64,000 nucleotides of DNA from Haliclona indistincta (taxonomy: Eukaryota; Porifera; Demospongiae; Haplosclerida; Chalinidae), in contig OZ024786.1 of assembly GCA_964017065.1 (NCBI GenBank), forward strand, positions 6,329,047 to 6,393,046. The letters run 5' to 3'. The notes beneath the pieces were generated by a model. That model was not told the origin of the DNA. It saw nothing but the letters and a program-made list of their open reading frames with translations, and searched no databases. Position 1 is the stretch's first letter. Every line of letters begins with the position of its first letter. Below, one piece after another: positions 30,828 through 42,042 of this stretch. The translations under genes were made by a program, and so were the position numbers.

Positions 30828-31195
30828 TTTCAGCCCGTCAAAATCAACAGAAGTGGGAGGGGTAGTCTCCAAGATCGGATTACAGGCTAAAGATCAGGAC
30901 ATGGAAGTAATAACTGTGAAAGTATGTGACACTAGGATGGCAGTTCAGTACGTAAATGCTTTCACTTCATTCTTAGGGTTATCCTGATCTGTCCGTGATA
31001 GTGGACGATGAACCATATCTTTTTCTAGCTATTGGAGAGGTATAGGCTCTGGTTGGCACTAATGCTTTATGAACGTATTTTTATTTACAGAACAAAAATA
31101 GAAGGAAGATAACATGGATGGAAGCAAGCGAGGAAACAAGCTCCAAGAATGAAATAGGGCAGTTGATGCTATACTTGATAGCGGCTCATTTTAAG
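30828..31195 (+). CDS. PD-(D/E)xK nuclease-like gene, copy at 31 kb
   Basis: Exon about 30828-30945 (GGVVSKIGLQAKDQDMEVIT), exon 30977-31039 (YPDLSVIVDDEPYLFLAIGE), exon 31091-31195 (NKNRRKITWMEASEETSSKN, then GQLMLYLIAAHFK). Asp in PDLSV, 17 residues, Glu, then N-K across the intron forms D...ExK, the signature of restriction-like nucleases. The frame opens in phase. It continues toward 31380, where a MITE interrupts the downstream region. It lies 540 bp after a transposase fragment, as does the copy at 63 kb. Role unknown; the family may act in transposition or defence. Confidence 0.5.
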
Positions 31196-31239
31196 GTAGG
31201 AAGGGAGACTAATTTTAAATTTTGTCTAAATTACTTTTT

Positions 31240-32020
31240 CCCATATTTTCTGATATATAGAAAAATGAACAATATTTACAGCAAGTGTGAGCTTCACAGG
31301 ATACTCTATGGTGAAATTTTCGGAAGGACAATGCTAACTTTGTCTCATATTCGGAACACAATTCCACAAGAAGTGTTACTACAGTACCGCTCACGAGTAA
31401 GTGGACCAACACCCGCGGGAGACTCGCAGGCAACCCTGGGGTAATTTTGTCTTGCCCGTGGTACCGTGTATCATTAACCGCGGGTAGATGCGAATACAGA
31501 GTGCATCACGCGCTGGTGCGGATACGTGCGAGCACTGTATATGCTCGCAAAAGTCGCACAACGACAACGTGAGTCTGCCTAGCTATCCAGCGGGTCGCGA
31601 GTGCATGCAAGGCTGCATGAGGGCCGCGGGTTAGTGTGGTGCGGGCAGCGGGTACACGTTCACGGACCCGCGGGCACCCCCGAGTTACGCGCGGTTAGCC
31701 CGCGGGTTTGAGTACACTTACTCGTGAGCGGTACTGTAGTTTGACTACTGCAGGGTGTACAATTCACCCAATGCTACAACTCTGTCGTTTTATTTTTTAC
31801 CAATTACTTTCAGTTTCATTATTATACCAAATGAAAGATGCAGTATCAACAATTGGTACTTTAATGCAATTTTTGAGGAAATAAAAACGATAGGATTACA
31901 GCGATGGGTATGAAAAATGAGATAACAATAGCAATATTTTACGAATACATTCTTGTACTGCGGAATTATTTTTTTACTAACTTGTTGTGACCAAGGACAG
32001 TTGAACCAGAGACCGAATAC
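31240..32020. repeat. Dispersed repeat, interrupted copy
   Basis: Non-coding sequence similar to 49990-50410 (shared landmarks GAGCTTCACAGGATA, AATTCCACAA, AAGGACAG). A third partial copy ends at 51059, where element 3 begins. This copy is split by the MITE at 31382-31736. Confidence 0.6.
31382..31736. mobile_element. 355-bp MITE with TA duplication
   Basis: Perfect 22-bp terminal repeats, CAGTACCGCTCACGAGTAAG... at 31382-31403 and 31715-31736, with TA on both sides. The CAGT start and TA target fit Tc1/mariner. The GC-rich interior has no gene. Confidence 0.9.
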
Positions 32021-32620
32021 ACTGTGGTGCATTCTATGTCAGCTAGCAATCATATCTATGTCAGCTAGTGATGTTGGCTAGCAAGTTGTGGTAACTCTAG
32101 ATCTTGAGCAGTGATATTCATAAGTAGGTGCGGTTTCAGACGTAAATTGATACGGAGACTGCGGCAGTGCCTTATAGCTATTGGAGTGAAATAAGCATAC
32201 AGGAAGAACGCCAAAGCAGTCTGGTTCACTAGCTATCCTCAAAGTATCGATCTATGGACCATTTAGACGCGAGCCGTAGTACCTGATTATTATTCATAGA
32301 AAATCGATGAATAACAATCTTTGCTAGCCGTCCATCCAATTATCAGTAGGCGTGGAGGGTCAGCGGCCAGATCATGTACGTCCAGTGGTGCGTGCACGTG
32401 ACATGCATGTTGTGCTTTCAGTAGCTCCAAAGTGAAAGTCTCTGCAAAGTCTCCTGTCCGCAATGGCACAGCTATTCCCTAAAAGGTTGAGACAAGAGTC
32501 TCCACCTGACAGCCCTAACTACGTCAGTGACAGTAGTCACTCTGAGACAGACGTCGGTAAGTAGTTCTTTCACACACTATACATAGTCAACATGTAGTCA
32601 AGATCTATATTACATTAGAG
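32021..32620 (+). other. No clear gene; one first-exon candidate
   Basis: About 32464-32561 reads MAQLFPKRLRQESPPDSPNY, Ser-rich, and meets a strong donor GTAAGTAG. No downstream exon joins it in phase. Otherwise unassigned. Confidence 0.35.
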
Positions 32621-33790
32621 TATAGCTCAATGTTATTGACCAATCAGATTTACTAGATCCGAGGATCTATTTGCTGTAGAGACCATCCGCGAACGGATAG
32701 AGTCCATCCGCGAACAGATAGAGTCCTTCCGCAAACAGATAGACCACCGTTTGCTTAGTGAGAGTGCATTCATAACAAGCCATACAAATTGTTATTGCAA
32801 GAACACGTGATGTGAGGCTTGTACACGTGTGAGCGTGAGTGAGTTCCAGAAACTAACTTTTTGTTGCGTCAAAAAGCCACTGGCAGACGCTAAAGCGATG
32901 GCGAAAGGATGGTAGGAGACGAGACAGAGTACTAGCAAGGTGTAACAAGACACGAAAAGCCGTTTAGCGACGTACTCTAGCTAAAGTCGCCTGTGTTTTC
33001 CCATCGCTGAAGTAAGGCCGTGTTCTTTACAAAACACTTGCGCAGCGTCAAAAATTCCTTGTTGGATAGCAACGGTTGCTATACTCTAAGCCGGTTAGAG
33101 ACCTCGGCCAACGGGATCTACGCGGTATAGAAACCCTTGCGTCGCCATAGAACCCTCGCGCTACGCGCTCGGGTTCTATATGGCTTCCTCGGGTTTCTAT
33201 ACCGCGTAGATCCCTTGGCCTCGGTCTCTAACCTATACTATTCTATGTTACAAGTTAGCCGTAGCCTGACTAATCGTAACTATTATGGTCAGCTTGGGGA
33301 CACTGGTTTTCACCTGGAATGTTGTGGTTACAATTATCAACAGAAGGTTACCTCTCACATGGGCAAGCCATACCACCAGAAAATTATCAGAATACATTTT
33401 CTTAGAATATAGCTCAATGTTATTGACCAATCAGATTTATTAAAACGGAGGCTCTATTTGCTGTAGAGTCCATTCTCAAACTGATGGAGACCATCCACGA
33501 ACATGCAGATAGAGTCCATCCCTATATGTACAAATTGTTATTACATGATGTGAGACTTGTACATGTGTGAGCGCTAGAAACAAACTTCTTGTAGCGTCAG
33601 AAAGCCACTAGTAGTCATGAAAGCTATGGCAGGAGGATGGTAGGAGACAAGGTGGAGTACCAGAAAGATGTGGAAACCCGTATAGCGACGTACTCGAGCT
33701 AAACTTGTCACATCTCTGAAGTATATGGCTGTATTCTTTACAAAACATTTGCGTCGCGTGTGTTGAATAGCAAAGTCCTTGTTGAATAGC
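32621..33790. repeat. Direct duplication of about 400 bp around a foldback
   Basis: 32621-33070 and 33408-33790 share long stretches (TATAGCTCAATGTTATTGAC; GATGGTAGGAGACAAG-like; TTCTTTACAAAACA). The first copy holds three 24-bp units around GAGTCCATCCGCGAACAGAT. Both contain CCAATCA. No gene is evident. Confidence 0.7.
33093..33233. repeat. Long foldback element 3
   Basis: Arms of about 60 bp from GGTTAGAGACCTCGG to CCTCGGTCTCTAACC around the centre CCCTCGCGCTACGCGCTCGGG. It lies between the two copies of the 400-bp duplication. Confidence 0.9.
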
Positions 33791-33869
33791 CTTTGATTCA
33801 GGCAGTTTTTTGTATTAGCTGATATTGTAACCAAGGGCAAAATTCACTTCAAGCGCAATGCGTAGTGCA

Positions 33870-34078
33870 GTCGATTGCAGTTGCGTTTGAACATGGCGCG
33901 TTCCGTGAAAGCACTGCGTAGCTCTTTGTGTGGCTCTTTAGTCCACGGAAATTGTTCAGATGACCTCCGTCCGTTCTCTACTATTCGTTTGAACGGTTTC
34001 CGTGGCTCACAGAGCTGCACAAAGGGCTACGCAGTGCTTTCACAGAACGCGCCATGTTCAAACGCAATTGAAATCGAC
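33870..34078. repeat. Long foldback element 4
   Basis: Arms of about 85 bp, GTCGATTGCAGTTGCGTTTG... and its complement ending CAATTGAAATCGAC, separated by a 45-bp loop (about 33953-33997). Includes matching GCACTGCGTAGC / GCTACGCAGTGC blocks. Confidence 0.85.
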
Positions 34079-34521
34079 TGTATACACGGAAGTGCCCAGA
34101 CCAATCCCAGTCTGTAGGCAATATAAAGTCTATGATTGCAAATGCTGCAATCTGATTGGGTCGTGACAATAGTTGTGATGAGTATGAGTGTATGAGTCCC
34201 CTAACCATATTATACAGTATGTGATTGGTCAGGCTACACCTGACTAGTTATATTTATTTTTACCTCTTCAGTATGGCCATCAAAACAACGAAAGAAATTT
34301 TCCGAATTCAAACAAATGGTAGAAGATAAAAATTTTATTATTGGTTCAGATGTGGTTGAATTGTTCATTTAGGTTGGAAGTTAAATGTAGTTAATTGTGC
34401 AAGGGACGCTCCCCCTAGGCAAACGGGCGCATGCGTAGACATCTAGGGTGTGGTCAGCCGGAACATGGTCGTGCACCCTACTCTGGCTGTGTGTCTCTTT
34501 CCCCAGTCTCTACATGTACTA

Positions 34522-34928
34522 ATGCCGAAGACGCGTAAACAGACTGCCGCTGATCAAGGTCGCCCTAATCCGATCGTGCCGCCTCCTCGAGGCCGCGGTC
34601 GTGGCCACACCGCTACTCTCCAGGCAGGGCGCGGTCTAGCCACTGCTGACCAAGCAACAAGCGGTCAGGCTACACGAGTCTCCGTCGACTGGAGGCGGAC
34701 GAGGTCGTGGACGTGGTCGCGGGCGCGGACGTGGAGCTTTCTCATCATCTGGCTCGCGCGTACAGGAGCCTGGTCATGATTTTGGCGCTGACGACTCGCC
34801 GACTCCTCCTGGCGAAGAAGCAATCTCAATGGACCGCTTGCTGGAGGTTGTACGTGCAGAAATATGAGCTCACCAACAACTACCCCCACAGGCCCCTTCC
34901 CCTCCAGCTATTCTGCCTACCAGTTCAG
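34522..34928 (+). pseudogene. Gag exon 1, element 2
   Basis: ATG 34522 opens MPKTRKQTAADQGRPNPIVP, then Arg/Gly-rich sequence. A frame shift near 34680 moves the conserved RGRGRGRGAF and MDRLLEVVRAEI segment into another frame, and a TGA follows EI. It ends in phase 1 at TTCAG/GTCAGG, the same exon end as elements 1 and 3. Confidence 0.65.
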
Positions 34929-36000
34929 GTCAGGTCACTTACATACTTACTCATACACTTACATGTACTTTTGTTTTTGTTTTTCTTTCGTGCATGATTA
35001 TTCAATGCCTCCCCCTTTAACCCTCTTACCGTGATTAATTGTAAACGTTGCTCCACCCACGTCACGCGATGGCTGTCTTAGAATTGTGACAGCTATCTCG
35101 GTACTGCGCTTTGTCTGTGCTCTGGACGCTTCAGCGCTGAAGCTAGAGGTACGACAATGTTACTCAACCTGTACTATGTCCTGGGCTACTGTTATTTGTC
35201 CATCAAAGCTTGAGTTGGACCGTCAAAGCTATCTGCTACCATCATACACTTACGCGAGCAACTATTCTTTGCTTCTTTCCTACACCAAGCAGCGTAAGCT
35301 GTACCAGGAACCTTTTGTGTTGTTCAAAACTGGACCTTGGCCATTCTAGAAGACTCTGTGAGCGTGATAACGACATCATCAACGGCTTTCAACTTGTACC
35401 GGGCGTGTCTACTCCACTTACCTCACCGCCTTTTTTCCAATCATGTTGCTGTAACTTGGAGAGCAGTCTGTGCCGCTCCTACTCGCCTCTGCGTGTTTGT
35501 TACGGCTAAGTGAGTGTTGTGTTTCATACTAGTATACTCCAGAGCTTTGCTAGTAAACCTTTAAGCTTTGTAGGACCCATCAAAGCTACTCGCCAGCAAG
35601 TGATGGCGGACGAGTGAGTTGTGACGCTTCTCCTTCGTGTTGCTCTGTGTACACGGCAACTACAGTCTTTTAGGATGTTTATAACTTGACCATGGTCATT
35701 GTGGGAGTCTTTTTGTGTGTGTTTACTAAGCACAACTGCTGTTGACAGCCTTGTTGGAGCTCATTTTCTGCCTCAACTAGAACAGAAATAATTTCCAGGA
35801 GAACACAGCTTTGTTGCTGCACACTTTGTATCACTATTTTACACTTCCAACAGCTTAGTAAGTGTTGTATAACATCTTGTTTGCCTTGAGCTATCTACTA
35901 TTGAGTTATTTGTGGCAACCAGCGTACGTGAGCGACGTGTGTATCGTCAGGATGCTCAGGCTTGCTATGGACGATTGTAGTCTTTAAAAAGGCCACCTAG
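34929..36000 (+). other. Region replacing Gag exon 2 and both introns
   Basis: About 1.07 kb between the exon 1 donor and the acceptor before the reverse transcriptase (CCACCTAG ending 36000). No zinc knuckle or capsid block is found in any frame. Short open frames have no motif. Confidence 0.55.
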
Positions 36001-37620
36001 TCTCACAAGTCCTACAGCTGATGGGTATTAGTGATGGTCGCTACCGCTATACGCAGGATCTGTTAGCTCTGGAATCATGGACTAACCTATCGCCCAACAG
36101 CTGTATCTGTGGACCATCCCCTCTGAGAGTTGATCGCCTTGCTCCCTATCTCGCACGTCATCCAGACCCCCGTTTTGCTCAGTATGTGGCTCATGGCTTA
36201 GCTTACGGTTTTCACATTGGATTCTCAAGATCTAGTTCACTAAAATCGGCGTCCCGCCACCATCCATCTCGAATGACAGACCAATGGTTATTACCAACCA
36301 GATACACGAAGAGCTATGTCTAGGTAGTCTGTCAGGACCTATACACCAACCTTAGGCTAAGTATGCTCAGGTTAGCCCCATTGGTCTGGTCCCAAAACCT
36401 CATAGTGAGAAGTATCGTCTAATAGTTGATCTTTCCTCTCCCAGAGGCCGTAGTGTCAATGACGGCATTTCACCACTTAACTGTTCACTACAGTACGCTT
36501 CAGTCGACGATGCCGTTGCTATCATAACTCAGCTGGGGAGGGGTACTCGGCTGGTGAAGCTAGACATGTCCAATGCATATCGGGTTGTCCCAATTCACCC
36601 AGACGACCAACCTTTGCTGGGCATTCAGTGGCAAGGTAATTATACATTCTTTGATAGAGCTCTACCCTTCGGATTGCGCTCTTCACCCAAGATCTTCAAT
36701 GCTCTTGCATATTTTCTGCCATGGATTCTCTACTGTGAGGATGTCCCACTTGTGATACACTATCTCGGCGATTTTTTAGTCTTTATCCCCCCCAGAGACT
36801 AATCTCGTAACCAGATCCAAAGTCGAGGCTATATTCAACTATGTTGGTGCCCCCCCTAGCACACCACAAGTCAGAGGGACCTGCATCGTCTCTAACCTTT
36901 CTTGGAATTGGAATAGATACTGTCCATTTCCAACTGAGTCTTCCCGCTGAGAAACCTGAACGACTTCAGACCTTGCTTCGGCAATGGCTACCACGCAGAG
37001 CATGTACAAGAAAGGAGTTAGATTCTCTTATAGGACATTTGTCACATGCAGCCACAGTCATTAGGCCCGGACGCATCTTTCTCCGTCCACTATTCTCTCT
37101 CATGTCACGTGGGTCCAACCCATCTCACTTTGTCCGCCTCAATGTGGAAGTACGAGCAGATATTGCATGGTGGCAGTGTCTGTTACAACACTGGAATGGT
37201 CGCTCATTTTCCCCCATTGGCTTCAACCTCCTTTGTGTACTCAGACGCATCTGGCTCTTTTGGCTGTGGGGCATTCAGCCCGAAACAGAATACTTGGTTT
37301 CAATTGGAATGGCCAGAAACTTGGAGTGCAATAGGAATCGCTGCAAAGGAAATGTTACCCATATAGTAATAGCAGCTGCGATTTGGGGACCTGGCTGGAG
37401 TGGAGAACATATACACCTCTGTTCAGACAACGAGGCAGTAGTCACCACAATCCAACGACGTCATGCAAGGCATCCGCTTCTATCTAACCTCCTACGCTGT
37501 CTTTTCTTCTACGCTTCCTATTATCATTTTCATTTCTCTTCATCCCACATCCCTGGTGTACGCAATACTACTGCTGATGCTATATCACGTAACTACCGTC
37601 ATATGTTATATTTTCTCCTC
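36001..37620 (+). pseudogene. Reverse transcriptase and RNase H, element 2 (dead)
   Basis: Segments in shifting frames: GRYRYTQDLLALES (36021-36323), KLDMSNAYRVVPIHPDDQPL and LPFGLRSSPKIF (36554-36802), then RNase H from about 36841 (YSDASGSFGCGAF near 37239, SDNEAVVTTI near 37425). The catalytic box reads HYLGDFLV where element 1 has HYLDDFLF, so the second metal-binding Asp is Gly. Frame shifts occur near 36320, 36800 and 37240-37365. Confidence 0.85.
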
Positions 37621-37689
37621 CCACACGCCAGCCGAACAGCGATCCCCGATGTAGTTCTCCAGTTTCTTCTGTCTCTCCCACTCTGGGGA

Positions 37690-38654
37690 TCACCCAGCTG
37701 GATCGAGCTGTTCACTCACTCGCTAACGCAGGTCTCTCCCCCTCAACCAGCAGCTACAACTCAGGTGTCAACCGCTACTTAGCTTTTTGCACCATGTATA
37801 ACCTATTAGCATTTCCCCTTAGTGAATTAACATTGTGTCGTTTCGTTGCATTCCTCGTCCAAGAAGGACTTACATATAGCTCTGTTCGTCAATATCTTTG
37901 TGCACTACGTCACCGTCAACTGCTTGACGGTGGACCTGATCCCACGTTAAATTCATGCTCACGTCTTCATTATGTACTTCGTGGCTGCCACCGCTCTCTT
38001 CCTCCTGCTACCTGACCTCAACGTCTACCTATTTCTCCATATATTTTACGGCTTCTGTACTGCTATTGGTCAAGGCAATCACATAATCATGATTCCATAT
38101 GTTTGTGGGCTGCATGCTGTGTTGGATTCTTTGGGTTCCTCCGATCGGGAAAATTTACCTGCGACTCATGGACCACATATCATCCATCAATGTTGTCCCT
38201 TTGTGATGTTGCTGTTGATGATAAGTCAAACCCATCGATAGTACATATCACGCTCAGACACAGCAAAACTGACGTCTTTGGTGCCAGAGTGACCCTACAT
38301 CTAGGCAAAACGGACGACATCATATGCCCTGTTATATCCCTACTGAATTACCTAGCCATTAGACCTCCAACCACTGGGCCTCTTTTCCTTTTGAAATCTG
38401 GCAACCCACTATCTCGTTCGTTCTTAGTCCCCTCTCTCCACACTGCTCTGGCTCCATTTGATATTGATGTGTCCCGCTACAATGGTCATAGCTTCCGTAT
38501 CGGCGCCGCCACAGCTGCGGCTCAAGCGAACACTCCCGACTCCACAATCAAGTCACTGGGTCGCTGGAAATCGTCAGCTTCCACTAGATACATTCGTCCA
38601 CCAGTCGTCACAATTGCAGCCAACTCTGTACGACTCCTACAGCATCAGACCTAA
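37690..38654 (+). pseudogene. Tyrosine recombinase, element 2 (frame-shifted)
   Basis: The N-terminal half is split (37794-38015; LTYSSVRQYLCALRHRQLLD). The catalytic half is open from 38103: GFLRSGKFT with the first Arg, GHSFRIGAATAAA with HxxR, STRYIRPP with Tyr. The catalytic set is complete but a frame break near 38010 separates the halves. Confidence 0.85.
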
Positions 38655-38798
38655 TGTCACATCATAATTTTGATTATTACTTCATTTACAATTTTGTTTT
38701 TGTATTGCACCCTTCACTCAAAATTTCCTGTTGTTTTTCTAATTTTAGTTATTTCAGGTTTGATATCGATGCTCACATGATTCCTATCACAAGTATTT

Positions 38799-38856
38799 GG
38801 GAGTGTTGGTGTTGCACACCAGTGGGATCGTAGGTATAAACCAACGTAACACTCCC
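38799..38856 (+). promoter_or_regulatory. Predicted three-way junction at the B1 boundary, element 2
   Basis: Outer stem GGGAGTGTT (38799-38807) with AACACTCCC (38848-38856). Second stem GGTGT-TGC-ACACC (38808-38820). Third stem CGTAGGT-ATAA-ACCAACG (38829-38846, one mismatch). B1 starts at 38824, again between the second and third stems. Confidence 0.6.
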
Positions 38857-39165
38857 GGGCACACCACAATCCAACCATAACTACCACTTAGTATCTAAGA
38901 CTATGTACATCTGTGTAATGATCTGTTACAGTATCCACAAGTCTGTGGATCAGGCCGATGGTGTCAGATATGCAGCTTGGGCTGGTGACTGTAGACAATG
39001 AGACAATCGTTGACCATGAGACTATATGTGGACTGTTTGTTTGTTCGTTTGTTTGTGCCATTGGGGGAGTGGCCCTTGCGAGACTACCAACCAGACCACC
39101 TCTTTTCCTAATGGATTTGGGTGTAAAGTACGTCCAACTAATTGGCGTACCTTGATAACAATTAA
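38824..39165 (+). repeat. Split repeat B1 of element 2
   Basis: 342 bp, apparently identical to 39474-39815. Confidence 0.92.
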
Positions 39166-39308
39166 TTGTTCATTTAGGTTGGAAGTTAAATGTAGTTAAT
39201 TGTGCAAGGGACGCTCCCCCTAGGCAAACGGGCGCATGCGTAGACATCTAGGGTGTGGTCAGCCGGAACATGGTCGTGCACCCTACTCTGGCTGTGTGTC
39301 TCTTTCCC
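39164..39308 (+). repeat. Split repeat A2 of element 2
   Basis: 145 bp, apparently identical to A1 at 34359-34503. It starts within the last two bases of B1. Confidence 0.92.
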
Positions 39309-39473
39309 TCCCACCCTCTCCTTTTCCATAACTGTTACTTGTAGTGTATTTGTTTGTATACTGTTTGTGTTGTCTGTTCTACTCCGCTCGTGAGAGCGTG
39401 ATACTCGCTTGGGCCATTGCCAGTGGCAAACTCCCCCAATGAATCATGTCAGCTTTTGTTAGCTCCACCGATA

Positions 39474-39815
39474 GGGATCGTAGGTATAAACCAACGTAAC
39501 ACTCCCGGGCACACCACAATCCAACCATAACTACCACTTAGTATCTAAGACTATGTACATCTGTGTAATGATCTGTTACAGTATCCACAAGTCTGTGGAT
39601 CAGGCCGATGGTGTCAGATATGCAGCTTGGGCTGGTGACTGTAGACAATGAGACAATCGTTGACCATGAGACTATATGTGGACTGTTTGTTTGTTCGTTT
39701 GTTTGTGCCATTGGGGGAGTGGCCCTTGCGAGACTACCAACCAGACCACCTCTTTTCCTAATGGATTTGGGTGTAAAGTACGTCCAACTAATTGGCGTAC
39801 CTTGATAACAATTAA
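39474..39815 (+). repeat. Split repeat B2 of element 2
   Basis: 3' end of the element. The spacer before it (39309-39473) has the conserved CGCTC...GAGCG hairpin (39385-39398), TGATAC and GGGCCA. Confidence 0.92.
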
Positions 39816-40421
39816 GTTCATATCAAAACTTTGCCCAACACGGAGACTTTTCCATTACCTCAATGCACTAACTGCAAGCTAGTAATGGAAGAATCCAGTA
39901 TACTGTCGTCAGCAAGTAACATCAACTGGCCCCTAATAAGCACGTCTACATTCAACATTCACAGTGTGGTCAGTCAGTTTTGTTGTGTTATATATGCGAA
40001 AAAATGTTTAGTGTCCTTATTTGTTTCAGGACCGTCGTTTATTCCAGTTGTTTACGTCATACCGATCAGCTTTAAATGTAGGGTGTTTTAATGGAGTAGC
40101 AAAGAAAGTGACAGAGAGTCTGATTTCTTTGGTTCGGAGAGAGACTCTTTGCTCTGACCATGATATTTTGCTCAATGTGTAAGATATTATCGCATATAAA
40201 AGTGTGAATAACATTCCCAACCTATTTAGTTACAGTCCTTCAAAATTCAAAGAGCCGGGAGGAATTGACTCTAGAATTTATCCTGTGGATAAACATTCTA
40301 AGGACAATGTTTGTAACGGATCCGAAACAATTGTTGTAAGATTTAGCTAATATTTCGGCTGGCTTTGCTAGTGAGAGTGCATGATAGGTGGTGAATTCAA
40401 ATACGGAAGTGCGTTTCTAAA
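39816..40421. other. No gene recognised
   Basis: AT-rich unique sequence with short frames and no motif. Confidence 0.5.
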
Positions 40422-41254
40422 GGCCCTTTCACACTGGGCCCGATAACCAAATTGAATGTGCATCGAATGTGCATTCGTCGCGTTTACACTGAATTCGGTT
40501 TTAGGTGATTCACATTGGATGCGCATTCAGCCAATCCACCTCCGGAGGTGGATCATAACCGAATTCGAACCGAATGAAATGTTTATTCATCGAAAAACAA
40601 TTTAGATCGAGTGAAGTTACGCCTACTTGAAGACCAAGATCGTGTGTAAACTTACTTCCAAGTGAACATGAACGCTGTTTTGCTACTGTGGGAGCGCAAC
40701 ATAGCAGTGCAGCGTGTAAGATCGACTAAAGCCAAGAGTACAGAAGGAAATAGCTCGCAACGTACGTTTATAGCTTGCTCGACAAGATACCTGAATATGC
40801 TGTCACAATATGCAGTGCTATGAACAAGGTGGCCACCTTCTGCGTGTTTTCTGGTGGATACAGTCGTCTATGTTGACAAAGCCTCCTCAAAAATGCTGCA
40901 CGAGCTGTGGTGGGCGTGGCACTTAAGCAAACCGCCCATGTCAATTCGGTTGCACGTTTGTGTAGTGTGAACGCAATCCATGTGATTCAATGCGCAAGCC
41001 AGTAATTTTCGTGAGGTTAAATTTTCGTCTTGAACCGGCGGGGAGAATTTCGTGAGTTTAAATTTTCGTTCTGAATACGTGCGCGCTCAACCATACGTCA
41101 TACATTCTGGATTTTCGTGTGCAAATAAATTCGTTCTGGCACACTGGTAGAACGAAAAGAACGAAATTTTCACCTCACGAAAGTTACCAGCTATACGGTA
41201 TTTAATTCGCATTGGCTGAATGCGCATTTGAACTGGCTCCAGTGTGAAAAGGCC
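40422..41254. mobile_element. Harbinger-like nonautonomous element with nested MITE
   Basis: Ends GGCCCTTTCACACTGG (40422-40437) and CCAGTGTGAAAAGGCC (41239-41254), 15 of 16 matching. Subterminal GCATTCAGCCAAT / ATTGGCTGAATGC also pair. TAA lies left and TAG right, close to the TWA target of Harbinger elements. A second element with ends AGCCAGTAATTTTCGTGAGG and its complement ending GCTATACGGTA sits inside (about 40991-41200). Confidence 0.65.
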
Positions 41255-41315
41255 TTAGTGTAGTTGCATGCTTTATCATTAGCACAATGATCTCATGAGC
41301 TATCTTTTTGATGCA

Positions 41316-41852
41316 GGGTTGTCCAGATGTAGCAGTAGTGGATGATAGAGTCTACCAATTCATTGCTCTCACAGAGGTATTATAAAACTTGTTGTAGCCA
41401 AATAATATTTTTGCAATGTTGAATAAAGGCAGTTTTTTCCTCATGCATAGTATACCACACTATTGTGTCATTTCTCTTTTTGCAGCACAAACGGTCAGAA
41501 TCATGGAGGCCAGGAATAGAGTTATCGTCAGATGACAGTCAAATTGGGCAATTACTACAGTATATGCTGGGAGTTCACCTTCAAGAATTGGACAAGAAGA
41601 AAGGAAAGAGAGTTTTGCCGATTTTAGGTCTATATATGGATGGATTAGTTGTAAGTGTGTTTATGGTAATGTGCTGTTCCACTTCATGCATTGTGTTCAT
41701 TTCAGGTGCGATCAGTAGTAAGTGATGTAACCAGTGTGAGGGGGCACAGCTACAAAGTGACCATGTATATGGGAGAGAAGTTCAATGACCTCAATCAAGG
41801 TGTCATTCATTCCATTGCAGTCCTTCACAAATTCTTGTCTATGGAACGTTGA
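41316..41852 (+). CDS. PD-(D/E)xK nuclease-like gene, copy at 41 kb
   Basis: Exons 41316-41376 (CPDVAVVDDRVYQFIALTE), 41486-41650 (HKRSESWRPGIELSSDDSQI, GQLLQYMLGVHLQ, VLPILGLYMDGL) and 41706-41852 (SVVSDVTSVRGHSYKVTMYM to FLSMER, TGA). All three joins use GT-AG and keep frame. Asp of PDV and Glu-His-Lys across the first intron give D...ExK. An upstream exon with the GG-V-KIG block was not found, so the copy may be partial. It stands 190 bp before the transposase gene at 42043. Confidence 0.5.
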
Positions 41853-42042
41853 ACTCCTAGGACTAGCCAGGGACTAGCTATGCAATAATTATGATTATTT
41901 TGTGAATTGCAAACTATTCAGTGTGGGCAGTCCATAGCAACGTATGACGTCATTTACTTACAAGCGCTTACGCACCAGACTAAATAATACCAGTGTTTGA
42001 ATCAACTGCTAGCTACATTGTTGGTACTAGCTCAGACGAGAC

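Larger units (their letters stand above)
34359..39815 (+). mobile_element. Ngaro-like retrotransposon, element 2 (nonautonomous)
   Basis: A repeats of 145 bp (34359-34503, 39164-39308) and B repeats of 342 bp (38824-39165, 39474-39815), each pair without a visible difference. B1 and A2 overlap by AA. The genes between are broken: frame shifts in Gag exon 1, reverse transcriptase, RNase H and the recombinase N-terminus; a changed catalytic box; and no Gag exon 2. Identical repeats with dead genes suggest it was moved by proteins from another copy. Confidence 0.88.
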
